Shown one piece after another: positions 1 through 7,811 of a stretch of 23,456 bases of DNA (positions within the stretch are counted from its first letter, which is position 1; the number at the start of each line of letters is the position of its first letter). The notes beneath the pieces were generated by a model, which did not search any database, was not told the origin of the DNA, and saw nothing but the letters and a program-made list of their open reading frames with translations. Origin of the DNA: DATBGO01 sp050011895 (GTDB lineage Bacteria; Actinomycetota; Actinomycetes; Streptosporangiales; Streptosporangiaceae). The DNA is taken from the NCBI GenBank assembly GCA_050011895.1, contig JBEKIF010000063.1, forward strand, positions 1 to 23,456. Direction: 5' to 3'. A program made the position numbers and the translations under genes.

Positions 1-1319
1 ATGGTCACGGCGCGGCGCAGGTGCACCGGGATGGTCTCGGTGGCGGCGCCGATGTCCAGCGGCAGGCTGACCGAGGCGACCAGGTCGTCGGGCAGCCGGG
101 TCCGCAGGTAGGCGGCCAGCCCCAGCGGGCCGGACAGCACGTCGGCGGCGCGGGCGATGATGAGCTGGCGGGCGGCCCGCCCGGCGCGCTGCTGCCGCGC
201 GGTGACCGGGCCGCCGGGCCGGCCCAGCCCGCTCGCCGCGCCCGCCGGCTGGCCGCGGCGCAGCAGCGCGGCGGCGAGCTGGTCCAGGACCGCGCGGTCC
301 ACCTGGCCGGTCACCACCGGCACGATCGTGGCGTCGCAGTCCGCGCCCGGCCCGGCCGGCCACGAGCCGGCCCAGGCCGCTTCGGCTTCGGGCGCGCCGT
401 CGAGGCCGCGGAGCTGGTCCAGGGTCAGGTGCAGCTGGATCTGGGTGGGCTGACCGGCCCGGCCGGGCAGGCACCCGGCGGCGATCAGCCGCCGGCACGC
501 CTCCTCGATCGCGTCGTGGTAGCGCTGCCGCTGGGTGCGGGTGTCTTCGGGGCCGGCTTTCTTGCCCAGCGCGTCCAGCACCGCCGACAGCGCCGCCGTG
601 CACTGCGGGGTCAGGTCGCCGTCCAGCTTGCCGGCCCGGCCGAACGTCACGTCCAGGCTCACGCCCCGGTCGGTGAACCCGCCGCCGGGACCGGTATCGG
701 GACCGGCTGTGCGGCGGCGCATCTCCTCCGCCAGCTGAGCCAGGTCCGCCAGGTCCGCGCCGCCCGCCGCGGCGGCCAGCAGGATCTCATCCGCGCCGCC
801 GCGGCAGTCCGCGGGCAGCAGGTCACTCCACCCGCACACGTGCTTCGCCCACGAGCACGAGATCTCGCCCGCGGCCAGCGCGGCGGCCACCGCCGGGTGC
901 GCGGCCAGCCGCCGCATCCAGCCCACCGCGCCGGCCGCGGCGCCGCGGGTGATCCGGGTCTGCCACCGCAGCCACGTTTTCGCCGACCCCTGACCGTCGT
1001 CTTGGTACCCGCCGCCGGCGTGGAACGCCGCCAGCACCCGGGCCCGCGCCGCGGCGTGCACCGACTCCGCGCGCTCCAGCGCCCGCAGGCAATCCGCCTG
1101 CTCCGCAACGGTCAGCATCGCGGCGTCTAGCCCGGCCAGCGCCGCCAGCCCGGCCAGCGCCATCGCCGCCGCAGCAGCGGCGGTCACCGGCACAGCCGAC
1201 ACCGCGGACACCCCGGACGGCGCGGACGGCGCGGACGGCGCGGACCGTGCGCACGTTGCGCACGGTGCGGGCGCCGCGGACGCCGCGCACGGTGCGGGCG
1301 GCTGGCCGGGTAAGCACAT
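1..1319 (-). CDS. DUF222/13E12-family HNH endonuclease-like protein (C-terminus cut by window edge)
   Basis: Reading the minus strand from ATG at 1319 gives about 439 uninterrupted residues that leave the window at base 1. The start is supported by a strong GGAAGGAGG ribosome site just upstream. The first 50 residues are a low-complexity Ala/Pro/Ser/Cys stretch with repeated SAP units. The body resembles the DUF222 domain of actinobacterial 13E12/HNH proteins, with phrases such as AEQADCLRALERAES, GSAKTWLRWQTRITRG and RYHDAIEEACRRLIAAG. The last residues before the edge, IPVHLRRAVT, are what normally precedes the RDxxCxFPGC zinc/HNH nuclease segment, so the catalytic part is off the window. 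These proteins are abundant in actinobacteria and often multicopy. Most have no established function, and DNA cleavage is inferred from the HNH fold. The frame is missed by stop-to-stop scans because it has no stop here. Confidence 0.85.
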   Translation of the reverse strand, partial: MCLPGQPPAPCAASAAPAPCATCARSAPSAPSAPSGVSAVSAVPVTAAAAAAMALAGLAALAGLDAAMLTVAEQADCLRALERAESVHAAARARVLAAFHAGGGYQDDGQGSAKTWLRWQTRITRGAAAGAVGWMRRLAAHPAVAAALAAGEISCSWAKHVCGWSDLLPADCRGGADEILLAAAAGGADLADLAQLAEEMRRRTAGPDTGPGGGFTDRGVSLDVTFGRAGKLDGDLTPQCTAALSAVLDALGKKAGPEDTRTQRQRYHDAIEEACRRLIAAGCLPGRAGQPTQIQLHLTLDQLRGLDGAPEAEAAWAGSWPAGPGADCDATIVPVVTGQVDRAVLDQLAAALLRRGQPAGAASGLGRPGGPVTARQQRAGRAARQLIIARAADVLSGPLGLAAYLRTRLPDDLVASVSLPLDIGAATETIPVHLRRAVT

Positions 1320-1365
1320 TCCCGTCGCCCTCCTTCCGGACTGCCAGGCTTCGCTGTTGTGTTCG

Positions 1366-1371
1366 ATATTA
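1366..1371 (-). promoter_or_regulatory. candidate -10 box for the DUF222/HNH gene
   Basis: On the minus strand the hexamer is TAATAT, one change from the sigma-70 consensus and an AT island in very GC-rich DNA. It lies about 47 bases upstream of the ATG at 1319, which would give a leader of about 40 nt carrying the GGAGG site. No good -35 hexamer is visible, so this is a prediction from the -10 alone. Confidence 0.4.
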
Positions 1372-1377
1372 GTGGCA

Positions 1378-1398
1378 GGCACCGACATTTCTGGTGCC
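1378..1398. promoter_or_regulatory. inverted repeat GGCACC-N9-GGTGCC, possible operator
   Basis: Perfect 6-bp arms separated by 9 bases sit immediately upstream of the TAATAT box used by the minus-strand gene, covering where its spacer and -35 would be. This placement suits a repressor site. It could equally be a chance hairpin in GC-rich DNA. Confidence 0.3.
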
Positions 1399-1470
1399 CG
1401 GTCGCCCGGGGCAGACGGCCGGAACCCAGGTGCGCTCAGATTCTGCCTATCGGACCCCGCAGGAGTAGTC

Positions 1471-1491
1471 ATGAGCACGACAGACCCGTGA
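1471..1491 (+). other. six-codon mini-ORF with Shine-Dalgarno, possible leader peptide
   Basis: AGGAG at 1461-1465 is followed after 5 bases by ATG, then five codons and TGA, giving MSTTDP. It lies in the 342-bp gap between the HNH gene and marR, upstream of the proposed marR promoter. It may be a decayed gene start or chance. Nothing in the peptide suggests attenuation, and there is no run of one amino acid. The rest of the gap (1320-1661) holds the two candidate promoters and no other gene I can support. Confidence 0.2.
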
Positions 1492-1593
1492 TCATGACGG
1501 GTTCTCAGCACTGCCCGGCCCTGTGGTCCCGGTGGATCTTGTACCGGGTACCTGCTCTCAGCCCACGGTTCCCGTTCTCGCGCCGCGCAGGGA

Positions 1594-1621
1594 ATGACAG
1601 CGGGCCCGTTTTTGTTAGGCT
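1594..1621 (+). promoter_or_regulatory. candidate promoter of the marR-ABC operon
   Basis: ATGACA (1594-1599), a 16-base spacer and TAGGCT (1616-1621) form a sigma-70-like promoter. TGT directly before the -10 hexamer makes it an extended -10. Predicted transcription starts near 1628, leaving a leader of about 34 nt that includes the AAGGAG site of the regulator. Confidence 0.45.
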
Positions 1622-1661
1622 ACCGAATCATAAGGATGTCGCACTAAGGAGCGCTGGCGCC

Positions 1662-2228
1662 GTGGACCAGAGCCGAGCTGTCGCGAAGGCGGTTAACGAC
1701 CCTGCCACCGACACCCGGATGGCCGACGAGCCCGCCGCCGGCACCCTGCCGGTCAGCGAGCCTGGGTGTGGTACCCAGGCCGCCGCGGACCCGGCCCGCG
1801 AGGAAACCGCGTCGAGGCTGGTACTCACCGTGTTGCGGCTGTTCCGTGCGATGGAGCGGGTGGACGCGGGCTTGACACCGCAGCAATACCGGATCCTGAA
1901 GATGGCCGGGGCGGGCGGTGAGCGCTCCGCCCGGCTGGCCGAACGGCTCGCCGTTGCCAAGCCGACGCTGACGGCCACGGCCGACGGACTGGTAGCCGCA
2001 GGGTACGCACGGCGCGACGCCGAGCCAGGTGACCGGCGAGTAGTCCGGCTCTGCCTGACGCCCGCCGGTCACGACGCGCTCCAGCGGGCCGACGCTGCCT
2101 ACTGCGGCTGGCTGGACCGGCTGCTCGGCGCCACCAGCGAGGCAGATCGGATCCTGGTCCTGCACTCACTCAATGTTCTCGACGCTGCCATGGATGACAT
2201 GCGCCGTGCCCGCCAGGATCGCAGATGA
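1662..2228 (+). CDS. MarR-family transcriptional regulator
   Basis: I place the start at GTG 1662, 10 bases after AAGGAG (1646-1651), giving 188 residues. ATG 1719 is an alternative that would remove most of a non-conserved N-terminal tail. From about residue 45 the protein is a standard winged-helix MarR protein: a dimer/recognition-helix region (LTPQQYRILKMA, then SARLAERLAVAKPTLTATADGL) and a wing ending in GDRRVVRLCLTPAG, the family's D-R-R-x-x-x-x-L-T signature. MarR proteins usually repress a neighbouring transporter until a lipophilic ligand binds. Its stop overlaps the start of the ABC exporter (ATGA at 2225-2228), so the two are one operon and the exporter is the likely target. Autorepression at the promoter around 1594-1621 is inferred. 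A start further upstream at 1359 is rejected because it has no ribosome site and would include the promoter. Confidence 0.85.
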   Translation: MDQSRAVAKAVNDPATDTRMADEPAAGTLPVSEPGCGTQAAADPAREETASRLVLTVLRLFRAMERVDAGLTPQQYRILKMAGAGGERSARLAERLAVAKPTLTATADGLVAAGYARRDAEPGDRRVVRLCLTPAGHDALQRADAAYCGWLDRLLGATSEADRILVLHSLNVLDAAMDDMRRARQDRR

Positions 2229-5200
2229 CCGTACCAGCGACGGACAGCGGCCTGGGCAGCTCGCAGGACCGGTGGCTACGGCGGCTTGCCGCGCACTGCT
2301 GGCGGTATCCCGGCCTGGTTGTGCTGGCGCTGGGTGGGAGTCTGCTGGCCACGCTGGCCACCGCGGTGATCCCGCTGATCCAGCGAAACATCATCGACAA
2401 CTCGATCCTGGCCCACAAGCAGCCGATCTGGCCGGGCGCCGTGCTGCTGATCATCGCCGCGCTGCTGAACTTTGCCGGGGTCTATGTGCGCAGGTACCAA
2501 GGCGGCCGGCTGTCCCTGGATGTCCAGCACAGCCTGCGGACCGAGCTGTTCGGCTCACTGTCCAGGCTGGACGGGGCGCGTCAGGACCAGCTGCACACCG
2601 GCCAGATCGTGAGCCGGTCGATCTCCGACCTGAACATGGTGCAGGGCCTGCTCAGCATGGTGCCGATGTTGCTAGGCAACGTTGTGCTGTTCGCGGCATC
2701 CCTGGTCATCATGGCGTTCCTGTCGCCACTGCTCACCGTCATCGCGCTCGCGGTCGGGCCCGCCCTGTGGCTGATCGCGCTCCGGTCCAGGACCCGGCTG
2801 TTCCCGGCGAGCTGGGACGCCCAGCAGCAGGCAGCCAACGTCGCTGGCGTCGTCGACGGCGCGATCACGGGCGTCCGCGTGGTCAAGGGCTTCGGCCAGG
2901 AAGAGCAGGAGATTGAACGGCTGGAGGGCGCCAGCCGGTGGCTCTACGCATCTCGGGTACGCGCGGTACGCCTGATGGCCCGCTATAACCCGGCGCTGCA
3001 GGCAGTCCCGGCATTCGGCCAGGTCGGCGTGCTCGCGCTCGGCGGCTGGCTGGCGATCAACGGCTCGATTACCATCGGCACCTTCTTCGCGTTCTCCGCG
3101 TACCTGGCTCAGCTGGTCGGCCCGGTCCGTGCGCTTAGCGCGCTGGTCACGATCGGCCAGGAGGCCAGGGCCAGCGTGATCCGGGTGTACGAGGTGATCG
3201 ACTCCCGGCCGGTGCTGACCGAGAAGCCGGACGCGGTGCCGCTGCGGCCGGGCGCCCCCGACGTCGAGCTTGACGATGTCAGGTTCGGCTATGTGCCCTC
3301 CGAACCGGTGCTTCGCGGACTGTCACTCCACGTGCGGCCGGGCGAGACGCTGGCACTTGTCGGCACCTCAGGCTCCGGCAAATCCACCATCTCGCTGCTG
3401 CTGCCCCGCTTCTACGACGTGGGCGGCGGCACCGTGCGGGTGGGCGGGCACGATGTCCGCGACCTTACTCTCGATTCGCTGCGAGCCTCGATCGGCCTGG
3501 TCCTTGAGGACAGCTTCCTGTTCTCCGATAGCGTCCGGGCCAACATCGCCTACGGCCGGCCCAACGCCACGATGGAGCAGGTTGCCGCTGCGGCGAAGGC
3601 CGCAGAGGCCGACGAGTTCATCGCCGGCCTGCCACAGGGCTACGACACAGTGATCGGCGAGCAGGGCCTGACCCTGTCCGGCGGCCAGCGGCAGCGGGTA
3701 TCGCTGGCCAGGGCGCTGATCACCAACCCGGCCATCCTGGTCCTTGACGACGCCACCTCGGCAATCGACGCGCGGGTAGAGGCTCAGATCCACGCGACGT
3801 TGCGCAAGGTGATGGCTGGCCGGACCACGCTGCTCATTGCGCACCGGCGTTCCACGTTGCAGCTCGCTGACCGGATCGCGGTGCTCGATGAGGGACGGCT
3901 GGTCGACGAGGGCACCCACGAGGAGCTGACCGAGCGTTGCGCACTGTACCGGCTGCTGCTGGCGGGCCCGGGCGATGACGCCGAGGGCATCGACGCGGGT
4001 GAGCTTGACTGTTACTCCAGTGACGCCGAGCGCCGGGCCGCGGAAGCCGCGGCCATCCGGCACGCGGGCGAGGTGACGGACAGCTTGTGGGGGCCCGTGA
4101 CGGCACCGGACGGCGCGGCGCTGACCTCGGCCAGCGTGGTAGCAGGCGCGAACGGCGGAACGGCGGGAGCGGCAGGCGCAGCGGGTGCCGGCGGCCTGGC
4201 GGGTGCCGGCGGCCTGACAGGCGCAACTGGTCTGACGAGCGGGGCGGCCCGCGGGAACCGGCTGCGGGGAGCGGGCGGGGGCGGCCGCAGCAGCATGCTG
4301 GCCGATCTGCCGCCCACGCCTGAGCTACTGGCCAAGGTGGACGCGCTGCCGCCGGCCAACGATGTGCCTGAGGTGGACCAGTCCTGGGCTCGCGCGCCGG
4401 ATCCGCATTTCACGCTGCGCAAGCTGCTGAAGCCGTTCGCGGTCGCGCTGACCATCGGGCTGGTCCTGGACGGCCTGGACGCGCTGGCCAGCATCGCGAT
4501 GCCGGCGCTGGTCAGGAACGGCATCGACAATGGCGTGCTGGCCAAGGCGTTCGGAGTGATCATCATGATCGCGCTGATCGCACTCGCCATCGTGCTCGCT
4601 GACTGGGTGATCAACTCAGTGCAGACCACGGTGGTCGGCCGCAACGGCGAACGGCTGCTGTACGCGCTCCGGGTGAAGATCTTCGCGCACCTGCAGCGGC
4701 TCGGCCTCGACTTCTACGAGCGCGAGCTGTCCGGCCGGATCATGACCAGGATGACCACCGACGTGGACGCGCTCTCCACCTTCCTGCAGACCGGGCTGAT
4801 CACGATGGTCAACTCCGGGCTATCGTTCATCGGGGTCCTTATCGCGCTGCTGCTCATCAACATCAGGCTCGGCCTGGTGCTGCTCTCGATCCTCCCGGTG
4901 CTCATCGGGGCCACCCTGGTGTTCCGGGCCAAGTCCTCGAAGGCCTACGGCGAGGCCAGGGAGAAGGTCAGCGTGGTCAATGCCGACCTGCAGGAGAACG
5001 TCGCCGGGCTGCGGGTGGCGCAGGCCTACCGTCGCGAGCAGGTCAACGCCGACAGGTTCGCCGGCCTGTCTGAGGCGTACCTGGGGGCCCGGCTCCGTGC
5101 GCAACGCTACATCGCGCTGTACTTCCCGTTCGTGCAGGCCCTCTCGACGGTGGCCGGGGCACTGGTGCTGTTCGCCGCGGCTGGCCAGGTGCACAGCGGA

Positions 5201-6139
5201 GCGCTCAAGGCGGGCGGCCTCATCGCCTACCTGCTCTACATTGACCTGCTGTTCTCGCCGATCCAGCAGATGTCGCAGGTCTTCGACGGCTACCAGCAGG
5301 CGGCCGTCGGGCTGCGGCGGATCGCCGGCCTGCTGCGCACCAGGACGTCAACGCCGGAGGCCGTGCGGCCGATCATGCCGCACGGCAGGCTGCGCGGCGG
5401 CATCGAGCTGCGCGACGTGCATTTCAGCTACGCCGGCCAGTCCCAGCAGGCCCTGGACGGGGTCAGCCTCTCAGTTGCGCCCGGCGAGACCGTCGCCCTG
5501 GTCGGTCAGACCGGTGCTGGCAAGTCAACGCTGGTCAAGCTGGTGGCCAGGTTCTACGACGTGACCTCGGGCAGCCTCCTGGTGGACGGGATCGATATCC
5601 GCGACTACGACCTTGGCGGCTACCGACAGCAACTCGGCGTGGTGCCGCAGGAGCCTTACCTGTTCCCAGGTACCGTGCGCGACGCGATCGCCTACGGCCG
5701 CCCGGACGCGACCGACGCCGAGGTCGAGGCCGCGACGCGCGCAGTGGGCGCGATCGAGATGATTGCGCGGCTGCCTGGCGGTTTCCGCCACGAGGTAACC
5801 GAGCGCGGCCGCAACCTCTCCGCGGGCCAGCGCCAGCTCATCGCCCTGGCCCGCGCCTACCTGGTGAACCCGGCCATCCTGCTGCTGGACGAGGCCACCG
5901 CGGCCCTCGACCTGGCTGCCGAGGCCGCCGTCAACAAGGCCACCGAGCAGCTCGCCGCCCGGCGCACCACCCTGGTGGTGGCGCACCGGCTGACCACGGC
6001 CGCCCGCGCCGACCGTATCGTCGTCGTCGAGCATGGCCGCATCACCGAAACCGGCAGCCACGACGAGCTGCTCACCCGCGGCGGCAGCTACGCGGAGATG
6101 TGGGCGACGTTCACCGGTGATGCGGAGCTGGTCGCCTGA
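2225..6139 (+). CDS. single-chain double ABC exporter (TMD-NBD-TMD-NBD), multidrug/lipid type
   Basis: The protein has 1304 residues, about twice a half-transporter. The first membrane domain spans about residues 25-320. NBD1 carries Walker A GTSGSGKS (380-387), signature LSGGQ (484-488) and Walker B ILVLDD (504-509). A Gly/Ala-rich linker (about 637-690) leads to the second membrane domain (about 725-1030) and NBD2, with Walker A GQTGAGKS (1094-1101), signature LSAGQ (1198-1202) and Walker B ILLLDE (1218-1223). Both H-loops (LIAHR, VAHRL) are present. The catalytic glutamate after Walker B is Asp509 in NBD1 but Glu1223 in NBD2. One composite ATP site is therefore probably weak, as in heterodimeric exporters of the TM287/288 and BmrCD type. 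The layout resembles fused actinobacterial exporters such as mycobacterial Rv0194. Substrate is unknown, and the coupled MarR regulator favours drug-like or lipid cargo. Confidence 0.93.
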   Translation: MTVPATDSGLGSSQDRWLRRLAAHCWRYPGLVVLALGGSLLATLATAVIPLIQRNIIDNSILAHKQPIWPGAVLLIIAALLNFAGVYVRRYQGGRLSLDVQHSLRTELFGSLSRLDGARQDQLHTGQIVSRSISDLNMVQGLLSMVPMLLGNVVLFAASLVIMAFLSPLLTVIALAVGPALWLIALRSRTRLFPASWDAQQQAANVAGVVDGAITGVRVVKGFGQEEQEIERLEGASRWLYASRVRAVRLMARYNPALQAVPAFGQVGVLALGGWLAINGSITIGTFFAFSAYLAQLVGPVRALSALVTIGQEARASVIRVYEVIDSRPVLTEKPDAVPLRPGAPDVELDDVRFGYVPSEPVLRGLSLHVRPGETLALVGTSGSGKSTISLLLPRFYDVGGGTVRVGGHDVRDLTLDSLRASIGLVLEDSFLFSDSVRANIAYGRPNATMEQVAAAAKAAEADEFIAGLPQGYDTVIGEQGLTLSGGQRQRVSLARALITNPAILVLDDATSAIDARVEAQIHATLRKVMAGRTTLLIAHRRSTLQLADRIAVLDEGRLVDEGTHEELTERCALYRLLLAGPGDDAEGIDAGELDCYSSDAERRAAEAAAIRHAGEVTDSLWGPVTAPDGAALTSASVVAGANGGTAGAAGAAGAGGLAGAGGLTGATGLTSGAARGNRLRGAGGGGRSSMLADLPPTPELLAKVDALPPANDVPEVDQSWARAPDPHFTLRKLLKPFAVALTIGLVLDGLDALASIAMPALVRNGIDNGVLAKAFGVIIMIALIALAIVLADWVINSVQTTVVGRNGERLLYALRVKIFAHLQRLGLDFYERELSGRIMTRMTTDVDALSTFLQTGLITMVNSGLSFIGVLIALLLINIRLGLVLLSILPVLIGATLVFRAKSSKAYGEAREKVSVVNADLQENVAGLRVAQAYRREQVNADRFAGLSEAYLGARLRAQRYIALYFPFVQALSTVAGALVLFAAAGQVHSGALKAGGLIAYLLYIDLLFSPIQQMSQVFDGYQQAAVGLRRIAGLLRTRTSTPEAVRPIMPHGRLRGGIELRDVHFSYAGQSQQALDGVSLSVAPGETVALVGQTGAGKSTLVKLVARFYDVTSGSLLVDGIDIRDYDLGGYRQQLGVVPQEPYLFPGTVRDAIAYGRPDATDAEVEAATRAVGAIEMIARLPGGFRHEVTERGRNLSAGQRQLIALARAYLVNPAILLLDEATAALDLAAEAAVNKATEQLAARRTTLVVAHRLTTAARADRIVVVEHGRITETGSHDELLTRGGSYAEMWATFTGDAELVA

Positions 6140-7494
6140 TCGGCCAGCTCACCGCCGGCCAGCTGAGCATCGGCCAGCTCCGCATCGGCCAGCTCAGCAC
6201 CGGCCAGCTCAGCACCGGCCAGCTCAGCACCGGCCAGCTCAGTATCGGCCAGCATGCGAAGGGGCAGCCCGACCGGGTTCCCGCGCATCCTGCGCACATC
6301 GCGCGGGATGAGCGCGAGCGCCGAGGCGATCACGATCAGCGCCGCCGCGCCGTACTGCGCCGCCGAGACACCAACGGCCGTCGCGATCGGACCAGCGACC
6401 AGGGCACCGACGGGCATCGCCATGACCGAGCCGAGCGCGTCGTAAGACGACACCCTGGCCAGCTTGTCCGGCGGGATGCGGGTGGCCATGGTTACGGTCC
6501 ACTGGACCATCATGATCTCCATCGTGATGCCGAGGCCGAACGACGCAAGGCACACGACGGGCAGCGGCCAGAGCATGGCCAGCGACAGCGGCGAGATCGC
6601 GATGGCGGCCCCGATTCCAGCGACGAACAGGATCGGCCGCCGCGGCGTGAACCGCAGCGAGACGAGGCCGCCGACGATCAGGCCCACCGACTCGGCAGCC
6701 GTGATCGCGCCCCAGGCCGCAGGCCCGCCGAGATGAGCACGCGCCACCACGGGACCAAGCACCTGAAACGCTCCGTACCAGGCCATCAGGATCACCCCGA
6801 ATTGGACCACGATCACCCACAGCCAGGTGTGCGAGCGGAACTCCGACCAGCCGTCCCGAAGGTCACGGAGCATGCCCGAGCTCTCGTGGTAGCCGAGCCC
6901 GGTGACCCGGATGCTCAGCAGCAGCGGGATGGTGCTCAGCAGGCCCGCACCGCAGACCATCAGCGCCCAGCCTGGCCCGATCACCGCGACGAAGAACCCC
7001 GCCGCTACGGCGCCGCCCATCTGGCCGCCGTTCATCGCCAGCCTGCTCACCGCGCTCGCCTGCTGGAGCAGCTCGCCATCCACCAGCCGCGGCAGCAGCG
7101 CCTGCGACGCTGGGTAGAAGATCGCCATTCCGGTGCCGGTCACCATCTCCAGGGCGATCATCTGCCACAGCCGCGGATGGCCAGTGATAACGAGCAGCCC
7201 GAAGGTCCCCTCGCCGAGCGCGATCATGGCGTTGGCGGCGACGATGACCCGCTGCGGCGGCATCCGGTCAGCCACCACGCCGCCGACGACGGTGAAGATC
7301 AGAGACGGCGCGATCTGCGCGGCGAGCACGTAGGACAGTTGCGCGGTCGAACCTGTCGCGTCGAGGACGGCGAACGAGACACCGACGAGCGAGAACGCGA
7401 ACGCCGCCGGGGCGAGCAGCCGGTCGGCCAGCAGCAGGCGGAAGTCGCGAACCTTGAGCACGGGAAAGCGGCGCAGCACCGCACGCGCGAACAT
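6088..7494 (-). CDS. MFS exporter with repetitive pentapeptide-like C-terminal tail
   Basis: This 468-residue protein has about 12 hydrophobic segments and the loop 2-3 motif GGVVADRMPPQRV (71-83) of major facilitator drug/siderophore exporters (EntS/MFS_3-like). ATG 7494 is the first good start, though its ribosome site is weak. The transporter body ends near residue 405. It is followed by RMLAD, TELAG, AELAG (twice), AELAD (twice), AQLAG and GELAD, encoded exactly by 15-bp DNA repeats, and then a short polar end. The repeat loosely fits the A(D/N)Lxx pentapeptide pattern but is too short for a stable quadrilateral helix, so it may be only a flexible tail. The last 52 bases overlap the 3' end of the convergent ABC exporter, so mutual antisense effects are possible. 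The cargo is unknown. Confidence 0.88.
   Translation of the reverse strand: MFARAVLRRFPVLKVRDFRLLLADRLLAPAAFAFSLVGVSFAVLDATGSTAQLSYVLAAQIAPSLIFTVVGGVVADRMPPQRVIVAANAMIALGEGTFGLLVITGHPRLWQMIALEMVTGTGMAIFYPASQALLPRLVDGELLQQASAVSRLAMNGGQMGGAVAAGFFVAVIGPGWALMVCGAGLLSTIPLLLSIRVTGLGYHESSGMLRDLRDGWSEFRSHTWLWVIVVQFGVILMAWYGAFQVLGPVVARAHLGGPAAWGAITAAESVGLIVGGLVSLRFTPRRPILFVAGIGAAIAISPLSLAMLWPLPVVCLASFGLGITMEIMMVQWTVTMATRIPPDKLARVSSYDALGSVMAMPVGALVAGPIATAVGVSAAQYGAAALIVIASALALIPRDVRRMRGNPVGLPLRMLADTELAGAELAGAELAGAELADAELADAQLAGGELADQATSSASPVNVAHISA
6139..6258. repeat. 15-bp tandem repeat, 8 units
   Basis: Eight consecutive 15-mers share the core CGGCCAGC, and most read (A)(T/C)CGGCCAGCTCAGC. Units at 6199-6213 and 6214-6228 are identical, and neighbours differ by one to four bases. 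The array starts at the last base of the ABC stop codon and lies wholly inside the MFS reading frame in phase with its codons, so each unit adds or removes five residues. Such arrays can change copy number by slippage. Confidence 0.9.
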
Positions 7495-7811
7495 GACAAC
7501 ATCCGATCTTGGTCAGGAACTGGGCGGCCCAGTAGGATCTGAGCGTCCCGCCGCGGGGCGGACGGCCCTTCGATGCTAGCCAGCGATCCTGCCGCGGCGG
7601 AAACGCTTTTCGCCTGGCCAGCGGCAGGCGGCCAGGTCATCCCGGGTGCCCTCAGCCAGCAACACCGCCGGCCCGCATTCCGATTCCCCGCCCCGCGCCC
7701 GCCGCGGCCTGCTGGCGCTACACCGGGCCCGCATCGGTAGAGTCGCTGTGCGGGCGGCCGGGCGGCCGGGCGGCATAGGCGGGCGCTGCGTTCGAGGGGG
7801 GCTGATCGCCG
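7495..7811. other. intergenic region between divergent MFS and cox-type operons
   Basis: This 317-bp gap separates the starts of the MFS gene (minus) and the molybdenum hydroxylase operon (plus), so it should hold both promoters. The only hexamer that looks usable is TAGAGT at 7738-7743 on the plus strand, with no convincing -35. A G-rich ribosome site (GAGGGGGG, 7793-7800) precedes the GTG at 7812. No gene, repeat or terminator is evident. Confidence 0.5.

Noticed and set aside
21..1130. Long plus-strand frame of 369 codons
   Set aside because: Its translation is Arg/Gly/Gln-rich with no family features. The opposite strand reads as an ordinary DUF222 protein, so this is a shadow.
823..1317. 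Minus-strand frame starting MLTRPAARTV
   Set aside because: It starts 2 bases inside the DUF222 gene in another frame and is an Arg/Gly/Val-repetitive shadow of the repeat-rich leader.
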